Shown in pieces: positions 54,867-62,959 of a stretch of DNA of 64,000 bases. The position numbers were made by a program, and so were the translations under genes. Positions within the stretch are counted from its first letter, which is position 1. The number at the start of each line of letters is the position of its first letter. Location of the stretch: the NCBI RefSeq assembly GCF_003205495.1, contig NZ_QJRX01000010.1, positions 1 through 64,000 of the forward strand, written 5' to 3'. The notes below the pieces were generated by a model that saw nothing but the letters and a program-made list of their open reading frames with translations, was not told the DNA's origin and searched no databases. The DNA comes from Aquipseudomonas alcaligenes (GTDB taxonomy: Bacteria > Pseudomonadota > Gammaproteobacteria > Pseudomonadales > Pseudomonadaceae).

Positions 54867-55841
54867 TTACATCACTCCGGCGCGCAGCAGGTCGTGCATG
54901 TTGAGGGCGCCGATCGGGCGGTCGTCGTCGTCGACGACGGTCAGGGCGTTGATCTTGTGATCCTCCATGATCTTCAGGGCTTCGGCCGCGAGCATCTCGG
55001 CGCGGGCGGTCTTGCCGTGGATGGTCATCACCTGGTCGATGCTGGCCTCGCGCACATCGATGCCCTTGTCCAGGGTGCGGCGCAGGTCGCCGTCGGTGAA
55101 GATGCCGGCCAGCTTGCCGTCGGCCTCGACGATCACGGTCATGCCCAGGCCCTTGCGGGTCATCTCCAGCAGCGCCTCGCGCAGCGGGGTGCCGCGCTTG
55201 ACCAGGGGCAGGCGCTCGCCTGCGTGCATCACGTTCTCCACCTTGAGCAGCAGGCGTCGGCCGAGGGCGCCACCCGGGTGGGAGAAGGCAAAGTCTTCGG
55301 CAGTGAAACCGCGCGCCTCCAGCAGTGCGATGGCCAGGGCGTCGCCGAGCACCAGGGATACGGTGGTGGACGAGGTCGGTGCCAGGTTCAGCGGGCAGGC
55401 TTCCTGGGCGACGCGGGCATCCAGGTTGACTTCGGCGGCCTTGGCCAGCGGCGATTCGGGGTTGCCGGTCATGCTGATCAACTGGATGCCGAGGCGCTTG
55501 ATCAGCGGCAGCAGGGTGACGATCTCGGCGGTGGAGCCGGAGTTGGACAGGGCCAGCACCACGTCGTCCTTGGTGATCATGCCCATGTCGCCATGGCTGG
55601 CTTCGGCCGGGTGGACGAAGAACGCCGGGGTGCCGGTGCTGGCCAGGGTGGCGGCGATCTTGTTGCCGATATGCCCGGACTTGCCCATGCCGACCACCAC
55701 CACGCGGCCCTTGCAGGCCAGGATCATCTCGCAGGCGCGGAGGAAATCGGCGTCGATGCGGTTCAGCAGGCTCCCCACGGCTTCGGCTTCGAGGCGAATG
55801 GTGCGCTGTGCGGACTGGATCAGGTCGCTGGTCTGGCTCAT
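54867..55841 (-). CDS. kdsD: D-arabinose-5-phosphate isomerase KdsD
   Basis: A 324-residue enzyme that converts ribulose-5-phosphate to arabinose-5-phosphate, the first step of Kdo synthesis. The SIS domain (about 40-180) includes VVGMGKSGHIGNKIAATLASTGTPAFF; two CBS domains follow (about 205-320). The ATG at 55841 (MSQTSD) matches the family; an alternative ATG at 55865 adds 8 residues. Neither has a Shine-Dalgarno box, and TATACT (minus strand, 55878-55883) lies close upstream, so the mRNA leader may be very short. Confidence 0.93.
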   Translation of the reverse strand: MSQTSDLIQSAQRTIRLEAEAVGSLLNRIDADFLRACEMILACKGRVVVVGMGKSGHIGNKIAATLASTGTPAFFVHPAEASHGDMGMITKDDVVLALSNSGSTAEIVTLLPLIKRLGIQLISMTGNPESPLAKAAEVNLDARVAQEACPLNLAPTSSTTVSLVLGDALAIALLEARGFTAEDFAFSHPGGALGRRLLLKVENVMHAGERLPLVKRGTPLREALLEMTRKGLGMTVIVEADGKLAGIFTDGDLRRTLDKGIDVREASIDQVMTIHGKTARAEMLAAEALKIMEDHKINALTVVDDDDRPIGALNMHDLLRAGVM

Positions 55842-55966
55842 GGCGAAAGGTGCGATGCTCGACATAAAAAGAGAGGAAGTATAACGACAAAGCGGCTCGG
55901 GCTCACCTCTGTGGGTGCGGGGATGACGCCAGTTGTGAGCAATTGTTGTGAAAAGGTTACGGTGTC

Positions 55967-55996
55967 TTGGGTCGCAAGCCCCGCCAATGCTATATT
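55967..55996 (+). promoter_or_regulatory. candidate sigma-70 promoter of the mla operon
   Basis: TTGGGT (55967-55972) and TATATT (55991-55996) are spaced 18 bases apart, in the divergent region with kdsD. The transcript would have a leader of about 88 bases before mlaF. Confidence 0.5.
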
Positions 55997-56090
55997 CCGC
56001 GCCCTGTTCGGCCTGACCGCGGGGCGAAGTGCCCCTGCCGCAGGAGCCTGCGTCTGTCCATGGAGAAGGGCCGCATCACAAGGAGTTTGG

Positions 56091-56900
56091 ATGAGCGCCG
56101 AGAATGCCTATGCCGTCGAATTGAAGGGGCTGACCTTCAAGCGTGGCGCGCGCAACATCTTCGATAATGTCGACATTCGCATCCCGCGCGGCAAGGTCAC
56201 CGGCATCATGGGGCCGTCCGGCTGCGGCAAGACCACCCTGCTGCGCCTGATCGCCGCCCAGCTCAAGCCGTCCGGCGGCGAAGTCTGGGTCAACGGGCAG
56301 AACCTGCCGAGCCTGTCGCGTAGCGAGCTGTTCGACATGCGCAAGCAGTTTGGCGTGCTGTTCCAGAGCGGCGCGCTGTTCACCGATCTCGACGTGTTCG
56401 AGAACGTGGCCTTTCCGCTGCGGGTACATACCCGTCTGCCCGACGAGATGATCCGCGACATCGTGCTGATGAAGTTGCAGGCCGTGGGCCTGCGCGGTGC
56501 CGTGGAATTGATGCCGGACGAGCTGTCGGGCGGCATGAAGCGCCGCGTGGCACTGGCCCGGGCGATCGCCCTGGATCCGCAGATCCTGATGTACGACGAG
56601 CCGTTCGTCGGCCAGGACCCCATCGCCATGGGTGTGCTGGTGCGCCTGATCCGCCTGCTCAACGACGCGCTCGGTATCACCAGCATCGTGGTCTCCCACG
56701 ACCTGGCCGAGACCGCCAGCATCGCCGACTACCTCTATGTGGTGGGCGATGGCCAGGTACTGGGCCAGGGTACCCCGGACGAACTGATGCACTCGGATAA
56801 TCCGCGCATCCAGCAATTCATGCAGGGCATCCCGGACGGCCCGGTGCCCTTCCACTATCCGGCGCCGGATTACCTCGACGATCTGCTGGGAGCGCGCTGA
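56091..56900 (+). CDS. mlaF: phospholipid ABC transporter ATPase MlaF
   Basis: A 269-residue ATPase of the MlaFEDB complex that moves phospholipids between the inner membrane and MlaC to keep the outer membrane asymmetric. Walker A GPSGCGKTT (about 41-49), signature LSGGMKRRVALARA and Walker B ILMYDEPFVGQD are present. AAGGAG precedes the ATG at 56091. First gene of the operon; it shares one base with mlaE. Confidence 0.96.
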   Translation: MSAENAYAVELKGLTFKRGARNIFDNVDIRIPRGKVTGIMGPSGCGKTTLLRLIAAQLKPSGGEVWVNGQNLPSLSRSELFDMRKQFGVLFQSGALFTDLDVFENVAFPLRVHTRLPDEMIRDIVLMKLQAVGLRGAVELMPDELSGGMKRRVALARAIALDPQILMYDEPFVGQDPIAMGVLVRLIRLLNDALGITSIVVSHDLAETASIADYLYVVGDGQVLGQGTPDELMHSDNPRIQQFMQGIPDGPVPFHYPAPDYLDDLLGAR

Positions 56901-57697
56901 TGCGTAGGAAGTCCCCTCTCGAACGCATCGCCCTGCTGGGGCGCGCCGGTATCGACGTGGTACAGGCCATGGGTCGCTCGACCCTGTTCCTGCTCAGCTC
57001 GCTGTTCGGCCGCAGCGGCCTGCGCAATGGCGGCCAGCTGCTGATTCGCCAGCTGTATTCGGTGGGCGTGCTATCGCTGCCGATCATCGTGGTGGCCGGC
57101 CTGTTCATCGGCATGGTGCTGGCCCTGCAGGGCTACAACATCCTGACCAGCTACGGTTCCGAGCAGGCGGTGGGGCAGATGGTCGCCCTGACCCTGCTGC
57201 GCGAGCTGGGGCCGGTGGTCACCGGCCTGCTGTTCGCCGGGCGTGCCGGCTCGGCGCTGACTGCCGAGATCGGCAACATGAAATCCACCGAGCAGCTGTC
57301 CAGCCTGGAAATGATCGGTGTCGACCCGCTCAAGTACATCATCGCCCCGCGCCTGTGGGCCGGCTTCATCTCCATGCCGCTGCTCGCCGCCATCTTCAGC
57401 GTGGTCGGCATCTGGGGCGGGGCCATGGTGGCGGTCGACTGGCTGGGGGTGTACGAAGGCTCGTTCTGGGCCAACATGCAGAACAGCGTGGAATTTCGCG
57501 AGGACGTGCTCAACGGCGTGATCAAGAGCATCGTCTTCGCCTTCGTGGTGACCTGGATCGCCGTGTTCCAGGGCTATGACTGCGAGCCGACCTCGGAAGG
57601 CATCAGTCGCGCCACCACCAAGACCGTGGTTTATGCCTCCCTGGCCGTGCTCGGCCTCGACTTTATTCTGACCGCCCTGATGTTTGGAGATCTCTGA
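56900..57697 (+). CDS. mlaE: phospholipid transport permease MlaE
   Basis: A 265-residue permease with about five to six membrane segments. LFIGMVLALQGYN and ELGPVVTGLLFAGRAGSALTAEIGNMKSTEQL are the family blocks. It pairs with MlaF. Start overlaps mlaF and stop overlaps mlaD by one base each. Confidence 0.96.
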   Translation: MRRKSPLERIALLGRAGIDVVQAMGRSTLFLLSSLFGRSGLRNGGQLLIRQLYSVGVLSLPIIVVAGLFIGMVLALQGYNILTSYGSEQAVGQMVALTLLRELGPVVTGLLFAGRAGSALTAEIGNMKSTEQLSSLEMIGVDPLKYIIAPRLWAGFISMPLLAAIFSVVGIWGGAMVAVDWLGVYEGSFWANMQNSVEFREDVLNGVIKSIVFAFVVTWIAVFQGYDCEPTSEGISRATTKTVVYASLAVLGLDFILTALMFGDL

Positions 57698-58164
57698 TGC
57701 AAAGCCGCTCCCTGGAAATCGGCGTCGGCCTGTTCCTGCTGGCCGGACTGCTGGCGCTGCTGCTGCTCGCCCTGCGGGTCAGCGGCCTCTCGGCTGCCAG
57801 CTCGGGCGATACTTACAAGCTGTATGCGAACTTCGACAATATTGCCGGTCTTACCGTCAGGGCCAAGGTGACCATGGCCGGGGTGACGATCGGCAAGGTC
57901 ACCGCCATCGATCTGGATCGTGACAGCTACACCGGTCGCGTGACCATGGAGATCGAGAAGCGGGTGGACAACCTGCCGCTGGACTCCACCGCCTCGATCC
58001 TCACCGCCGGCCTGCTGGGCGAGAAGTACATCGGCATCAGCGTCGGTGGCGAGGAAGAGCTGCTGGCAGACGGCAGCACCATCCACGACACCCAGTCGGC
58101 CCTGGTGCTGGAAGACCTGATCGGCAAGTTCCTGATGAACTCGGTAAACAAGGAAAGCAAATGA
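57697..58164 (+). CDS. mlaD: phospholipid transport MCE protein MlaD
   Basis: A 155-residue protein with one N-terminal transmembrane helix (about 7-28) and an MCE domain (about 38-115, YKLYANFDNIAGLTVRAKVTMAGVTIGKV). MlaD forms a hexameric ring in the periplasm that guides lipids. It overlaps mlaC by 4 bases. Confidence 0.96.
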   Translation: MQSRSLEIGVGLFLLAGLLALLLLALRVSGLSAASSGDTYKLYANFDNIAGLTVRAKVTMAGVTIGKVTAIDLDRDSYTGRVTMEIEKRVDNLPLDSTASILTAGLLGEKYIGISVGGEEELLADGSTIHDTQSALVLEDLIGKFLMNSVNKESK

Positions 58165-58811
58165 GCCTGTTGCATACCCTGCGTCGCGGCCTGTTGATTG
58201 CGCTGGCGAGTTTGCCGCTGCTGGCGGTCGCCACGCCCAGTGCGCATGAGGTGGTGAAGAGCACCACCGACCAGTTGCTCGGTGACCTCAAGGCCAACAA
58301 GGCTGCCTACCAGCAGAACCCGCAGTCCTTCTACGACACCCTGGAGCGCATCCTCGGTCCGGTGGTGGACAGCGAGGGCATCTCGCGCAGCATCATGACC
58401 GTGAAATATTCGCGCGGCGCCAGCGATGCCCAGCTCAAGCGCTTCGAGGAAAACTTCAAGCGCAGTCTGATGCAGTTCTACGGCAATGCCCTGCTGGAGT
58501 ACGACAACCAGGGCATTCGCGTGCTGCCGGCCAAGGCCGAGGGCGCCGAGCGTGCCAGCGTCGGCATGGAAGTGACCGACAACAAGGGCGTCGTCTACCC
58601 GGTGTCCTACACCATGGTGCAGCTGGACGGGCAGTGGAAGCTGCGCAACGTGATCATCAACGGCATCAACGTCGGCAAGCTGTTCCGCGATCAGTTCGCC
58701 GACAGCATGCAGCGCAACGGCAATAACCTGGACAAGACCATCGACGGCTGGGCCGAAGTGGTGGCCAAGGCCAAGGACAGCGCCGAAGGTCAGCAGGCGA
58801 GCGGCCAATGA
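58161..58811 (+). CDS. mlaC: phospholipid-binding periplasmic protein MlaC
   Basis: A 216-residue soluble shuttle with a signal peptide (about 1-25). The mature part AHEVVKSTTDQLLGDLKANKAAY and the later VSYTMVQLDGQWKLRNVIINGINVGKLFRDQF are the MlaC blocks. It moves phospholipids between the outer-membrane MlaA complex and MlaFEDB. ATGA overlaps flank the gene on both sides. Confidence 0.94.
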   Translation: MSLLHTLRRGLLIALASLPLLAVATPSAHEVVKSTTDQLLGDLKANKAAYQQNPQSFYDTLERILGPVVDSEGISRSIMTVKYSRGASDAQLKRFEENFKRSLMQFYGNALLEYDNQGIRVLPAKAEGAERASVGMEVTDNKGVVYPVSYTMVQLDGQWKLRNVIINGINVGKLFRDQFADSMQRNGNNLDKTIDGWAEVVAKAKDSAEGQQASGQ

Positions 58812-59116
58812 CGGATGGCGCCATTCGGGTCGGCCCGGCCGGCGAGCTGCTGCTCAGTGGCGTGCTCGACCATCGTAGCGGCCCGCCGCTGCGCGAGGCC
58901 GGGCGCAAGCTGATCCAGGACGCGGCCGGCAGCAGCCTGGTGCTGGATTGCGCGGGGGTGGAGAAGTCCAGCAGTGTCGGCCTGTCGCTGCTGCTGGCTT
59001 TCATGCGCGACGCCAGGGCGGCCGGCAAGGGCCTGGTCGTACGCGGGCTGCCGCAGGACATGCGCGAGATCGCCAAGGTCTCCGGCCTGTGCGAGCTGCT
59101 CGAAGCCCGGGCCTGA
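58808..59116 (+). CDS. mlaB: STAS domain protein MlaB
   Basis: A 102-residue STAS domain protein that regulates the MlaF ATPase. The core LVLDCAGVEKSSSVGLSLLL holds the usual conserved Ser region. It is the last gene of mlaFEDCB, and a terminator follows directly. Its mlaA partner is not in the window. Confidence 0.9.
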   Translation: MTDGAIRVGPAGELLLSGVLDHRSGPPLREAGRKLIQDAAGSSLVLDCAGVEKSSSVGLSLLLAFMRDARAAGKGLVVRGLPQDMREIAKVSGLCELLEARA

Positions 59117-59126
59117 GTCCGCGCCG

Positions 59127-59168
59127 AGCCCTCCGTCCTGCCGGGCTTCGCAGGCGGGGGGCTTTTTT
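59127..59168 (+). terminator. intrinsic terminator after mlaB
   Basis: AGCCCTCCG (59127-59135) pairs with CGGGGGGCT (59155-59163), with one G-T pair and a further short stem CCTGC/GCAGG inside, followed by TTTTTT. It is 10 bases after the mlaB stop. Confidence 0.85.
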
Positions 59169-59234
59169 GTATGATTGCCGGCCCGCGAGCCCTGGCCCGC
59201 CATTGAATCCTATTTGCGCCGATCGAGGTTGAGC

Positions 59235-59474
59235 ATGCAGGCCGTAGAAGTTAAGAACCTCCTGGAGGCCAAGCTGCCCAACACCCGCGTCGAGGTGGAG
59301 GGCGAAGGCTGCAACTTCCAGCTGAATCTGATCAGCGACGAGCTGGCCGCGCTGAGCCCGGTCAAGCGCCAGCAACAGATCTATGCCCACCTCAACGCCT
59401 GGATCGCCGATGGCAGCATCCACGCCGTGACCATGAAATTCTTCAGCCAGGCCGCCTGGGCCGAGCGTTCCTGA
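59235..59474 (+). CDS. ibaG: BolA family protein IbaG
   Basis: A 79-residue BolA-type protein that works with monothiol glutaredoxins in iron-sulfur handling or acid stress. EVKNLLEAKLPNTRVEVEGEGCNFQLNLIS and KRQQQIYAHLNAWIADGSIHAVTMKFFS are typical; the Cys and His are likely cluster ligands. GAGG precedes the ATG at 59235. Located directly before murA, as in many gammaproteobacteria. Confidence 0.93.
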   Translation: MQAVEVKNLLEAKLPNTRVEVEGEGCNFQLNLISDELAALSPVKRQQQIYAHLNAWIADGSIHAVTMKFFSQAAWAERS

Positions 59475-59497
59475 GCCTGCGGGCAGCGAGATTGCGA

Positions 59498-60763
59498 ATG
59501 GACAAACTGATCATTACCGGCGGCGTGCGCCTCGATGGCGAAATCCGCATTTCCGGCGCGAAGAACTCGGCCCTGCCGATCCTCGCCGCCACCCTGCTGG
59601 CCGATACCCCGGTCACCGTGTGCAACCTGCCGCACCTGCACGACATCACCACCATGATCGAACTGTTCGGCCGCATGGGCGTGCAGCCGATCATCGACGA
59701 GAAACTCTCCGTCGAAGTGGATGCCAGCACCATCAAGACGCTGGTCGCACCCTACGAGCTGGTCAAGACCATGCGCGCCTCGATCCTGGTGCTCGGCCCG
59801 ATGGTCGCCCGTTTCGGCGAGGCCGAGGTGGCGCTGCCCGGCGGCTGCGCCATCGGCTCGCGACCGGTCGACCTGCACATCCGCGGTCTCGAGGCGATGG
59901 GCGCCAAGATCGACGTCGAAGGTGGCTACATCAAGGCCAAGGCACCGGAAGGCGGCCTGCGCGGCGCGCACTTCTTCTTCGATATCGTCAGCGTGACCGG
60001 TACCGAGAACATCATGATGGCTGCCGCCCTGGCCAAGGGCCGCACCGTGCTGGAAAACGCCGCACGTGAGCCGGAAGTGGTCGACCTGGCCAACTTCATC
60101 AACGCCATGGGCGGCAAGGTCAGTGGCGCCGGCACCGATACCATCGTCATCGACGGCGTCGAGCGCCTCGGTGGTGGTCGCTACAGCGTGATGCCCGACC
60201 GCATCGAGACCGGCACTTACCTGGTGGCCGCGGCTGCCACCGGCGGCCGGGTCAAGCTGAAGGACACCGACCCGACCATCCTCGAGGCCGTGCTGGCCAA
60301 GCTGCAGGAGGCCGGCGCCGAGATCACCACCGGTCCGGACTGGATCGAGCTGGACATGAAGGGCAAGCGTCCCAAGGCGGTCAATGTGCGCACCGCGCCG
60401 TACCCGGCTTTCCCGACCGACATGCAGGCCCAGTTCATCTCCCTCAACGCCATCGCCGAGGGCACCGGCACCGTCATCGAGACAGTGTTCGAGAACCGCT
60501 TCATGCACGTCTACGAGATGAACCGCATGGGCGCGCAGATCCTGGTCGAAGGCAACACCGCCATCGTCACCGGCGTGCCGGCGCTCAAGGGCGCCCCGGT
60601 GATGGCCACCGACCTGCGTGCTTCTGCCAGCCTGGTGATCGCCGCGCTGGTGGCCGAGGGCGAGACCCTGATTGACCGCATCTACCACATCGACCGTGGT
60701 TACGAGTGCATCGAGGAGAAGCTCCAGCTGCTCGGCGCCAAGATCCGCCGCGTGCCGGGCTAG
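59498..60763 (+). CDS. murA: UDP-N-acetylglucosamine 1-carboxyvinyltransferase MurA
   Basis: A 421-residue enzyme for the first committed step of peptidoglycan synthesis; the target of fosfomycin. The catalytic Cys117 lies in PGGCAIGSRPVDLH, with Lys22 and Asn23 (GAKNSALP) near the start. The Cys is present, so fosfomycin binding is expected to be normal. Start at 59498 (MDKLIITGG) is the family start; hisG begins 12 bases after its stop. Confidence 0.97.
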   Translation: MDKLIITGGVRLDGEIRISGAKNSALPILAATLLADTPVTVCNLPHLHDITTMIELFGRMGVQPIIDEKLSVEVDASTIKTLVAPYELVKTMRASILVLGPMVARFGEAEVALPGGCAIGSRPVDLHIRGLEAMGAKIDVEGGYIKAKAPEGGLRGAHFFFDIVSVTGTENIMMAAALAKGRTVLENAAREPEVVDLANFINAMGGKVSGAGTDTIVIDGVERLGGGRYSVMPDRIETGTYLVAAAATGGRVKLKDTDPTILEAVLAKLQEAGAEITTGPDWIELDMKGKRPKAVNVRTAPYPAFPTDMQAQFISLNAIAEGTGTVIETVFENRFMHVYEMNRMGAQILVEGNTAIVTGVPALKGAPVMATDLRASASLVIAALVAEGETLIDRIYHIDRGYECIEEKLQLLGAKIRRVPG

Positions 60764-60775
60764 TAGGGGCATCGC

Positions 60776-61411
60776 ATGCTGACCATCGCGCTGTCCAAGG
60801 GTCGCATCCTCGACGACACCCTGCCGCTGCTCGCCGCAGCCGGCATCGAGCCGACCGAGAATCCGGAGAAGAGCCGCAAGCTGATCATCCCCACCACCCA
60901 GGATGACGTGCAGCTGCTGATCGTGCGCGCCACCGACGTGCCGACCTACGTCGAGCACGGCGCCGCCGACCTCGGCGTGGCCGGCAAGGACGTGCTGATG
61001 GAGTACGGCGGCCAGGGCCTGTACGAGCCGCTGGACCTGCAGATCGCCAACTGCAAGCTGATGACCGCCGGCAAGGTCGGCGCGCCGGAGCCCAAGGGCC
61101 GCCTGCGCGTGGCCACCAAGTTCGTCAACGTGGCCAAGCGCTATTACGCCGAGCAGGGCCGTCAGGTCGATATCATCAAGCTGTACGGCTCCATGGAGCT
61201 GGCGCCGCTGGTCGGCCTGGCCGACAAGATCATCGACGTGGTCGACACCGGCAACACCCTGCGTGCCAACGGCCTGGAGCCCCAGGAGCTGATCGCCCAC
61301 ATCAGTTCGCGGCTGATCGTCAACAAGGCCTCGATGAAGATGCAGCACGGTCGCATCCAGGCGCTGATCGACACCCTGCGGGGCGCCGTCGAGGCGCGAC
61401 ACCGCAGCTGA
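60776..61411 (+). CDS. hisG: ATP phosphoribosyltransferase, short form
   Basis: A 211-residue first enzyme of histidine synthesis. The PRPP loop motif (EVVDTGNTLRANGL, here DVVDTGNTLRANGLEP) and the opening TIALSKGRILDDTLPLL are clear. It is the short form that needs the HisZ subunit (not in the window) for activity and feedback control. It is followed by hisD after 125 bases. Confidence 0.96.
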   Translation: MLTIALSKGRILDDTLPLLAAAGIEPTENPEKSRKLIIPTTQDDVQLLIVRATDVPTYVEHGAADLGVAGKDVLMEYGGQGLYEPLDLQIANCKLMTAGKVGAPEPKGRLRVATKFVNVAKRYYAEQGRQVDIIKLYGSMELAPLVGLADKIIDVVDTGNTLRANGLEPQELIAHISSRLIVNKASMKMQHGRIQALIDTLRGAVEARHRS

Positions 61412-61420
61412 TACCACCTC

Positions 61421-61441
61421 GATGCGGTGTTACGCCGCATC
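61421..61441 (+). other. intercistronic hairpin between hisG and hisD
   Basis: GATGCGG / CCGCATC, a perfect 7-bp stem with a 7-base loop, 9 bases after the hisG stop. There is no T-run, so it is more likely an mRNA structure than a terminator. Confidence 0.35.
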
Positions 61442-61536
61442 TGCCTATCCGTGTCATAGCCAGAATTCTCAGGTGCCCGCGCGGAGCGGCTGGTACTCTA
61501 CGGGCGCCTGAGCAATAGCCAAATATGAGGCCCGCT

Positions 61537-62847
61537 ATGACCGCTCCCGTTGCCATCCGCCGACTCGATGCCGCTGACCAGGACTTCGCCAGGCACCTGG
61601 ATCATCTGCTGAGCTGGGAAAGCGTGTCCGACGACGCGGTCAACCAGCGCGTGCTGGACATCATCCAGGCCGTGCGCGAGCGCGGCGATGCCGCCGTGGT
61701 GGAGTTCACCCAGCGTTTCGACGGCGTCGAGGCGCAGTCCATGGCCGAGCTGATCCTGCCGCGCGCGCGCCTGGAGCTGGCCCTGACCCGCATCAGCGTC
61801 GAGCAGCGCGCCGCCCTGGAAAAAGCCGCCGAGCGCGTGCGCCTGTACCACGAGCGGCAGAAGCAGGACTCTTGGAGCTACACCGAGGCCGACGGCACGG
61901 TGCTGGGGCAGAAGGTCACCCCGCTGGACCGCGCCGGCCTCTACGTGCCGGGCGGCAAGGCCTCGTACCCCTCGTCGGTATTGATGAACGCCATCCCGGC
62001 CAAGGTCGCCGGCGTGCCGGAAGTGGTGATGGTGGTGCCGACCCCGCGCGGCGAGATCAACGAGATCGTCCTCGCCGCCGCCTGCGTGGCCGGGGTCGAC
62101 CGCGTGTTCACCATCGGCGGCGCCCAGGCCGTGGCCGCGCTGGCCTACGGTACCGAGAGCGTGCCGCCGGTGGACAAGATCGTCGGCCCGGGCAACATCT
62201 ATGTCGCCACCGCCAAGCGCCACGTATTCGGCAAGGTCGGCATCGACATGATCGCCGGTCCTTCGGAAATCCTCGTGGTCTGCGACGGCCAGACCGACCC
62301 GGACTGGATCGCCATGGACCTGTTCTCCCAGGCCGAGCACGACGAGGACGCGCAGTCCATCCTGGTCAGCCCGGACGCCGCCTTCCTCGACCGCGTGGCC
62401 GAGAGCATCGCCCGTCTGCTGCCGACCCTGGAGCGTGAGACCATCGCGCGTACCTCGCTGGAGGGCCGTGGCGCGCTGATCCAGGTCGCCGACATGGCCC
62501 AGGCCATCGAAGTGGCCAACCGCATCGCGCCGGAGCACCTGGAGCTGTCGGTGGAAAACCCCGAGCAGTACCTGCCGCAGATTCGCCACGCCGGCGCCAT
62601 CTTCATGGGCCGCTACACCGCGGAAGCGCTGGGCGACTACTGCGCCGGCCCCAACCACGTGCTGCCGACCTCCGGCACCGCGCGCTTCTCCTCGCCGCTG
62701 GGCGTGTACGACTTCCAGAAGCGCTCGTCGATCATCCACTGCTCGGCCGAAGGTGCTTCCGAGCTGGGCAAGGTCGCCTCCGTGCTGGCCCGTGGCGAGT
62801 CGCTGACCGCCCACGCGCGCAGCGCCGAGTATCGCATCAAGAACTGA
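61537..62847 (+). CDS. hisD: histidinol dehydrogenase
   Basis: A 436-residue zinc enzyme for the last two steps of histidine synthesis. DRAGLYVPGGKASYPSSVLMN, KIVGPGNIYVATAKR, DMIAGPSEILVV and the zinc/catalytic block LFSQAEHDEDAQ are all present. GAGG 6 bases upstream supports the ATG at 61537; an earlier in-frame ATG at 61525 overlaps that box. A twin-hairpin repeat separates it from hisC. Confidence 0.97.
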   Translation: MTAPVAIRRLDAADQDFARHLDHLLSWESVSDDAVNQRVLDIIQAVRERGDAAVVEFTQRFDGVEAQSMAELILPRARLELALTRISVEQRAALEKAAERVRLYHERQKQDSWSYTEADGTVLGQKVTPLDRAGLYVPGGKASYPSSVLMNAIPAKVAGVPEVVMVVPTPRGEINEIVLAAACVAGVDRVFTIGGAQAVAALAYGTESVPPVDKIVGPGNIYVATAKRHVFGKVGIDMIAGPSEILVVCDGQTDPDWIAMDLFSQAEHDEDAQSILVSPDAAFLDRVAESIARLLPTLERETIARTSLEGRGALIQVADMAQAIEVANRIAPEHLELSVENPEQYLPQIRHAGAIFMGRYTAEALGDYCAGPNHVLPTSGTARFSSPLGVYDFQKRSSIIHCSAEGASELGKVASVLARGESLTAHARSAEYRIKN

Positions 62848-62855
62848 GGGCTTTT

Positions 62856-62926
62856 GTAGGGTGGACAACGCTTTGCTTGTCCACCGCCAGGCCCGGTGGA
62901 AAACGCTTCGCGGTTTTCCACCCTAC
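62856..62926. repeat. twin-hairpin inverted repeat between hisD and hisC
   Basis: The outer arms GTAGGGTGGA (62856-62865) and TCCACCCTAC (62917-62926) are exact inverses. Inside are two hairpins: GTGGACAA/TTGTCCAC (62861-62884) and GGTGGAAAAC/GTTTTCCACC (62895-62922). Elements of this GTAGGGTGG type are known to be repeated in several Pseudomonas genomes. It sits within the his transcription unit. Confidence 0.85.
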
Positions 62927-62959
62927 GCAAACCGAACGATTTCGAGGAGAGAAGGGCAG

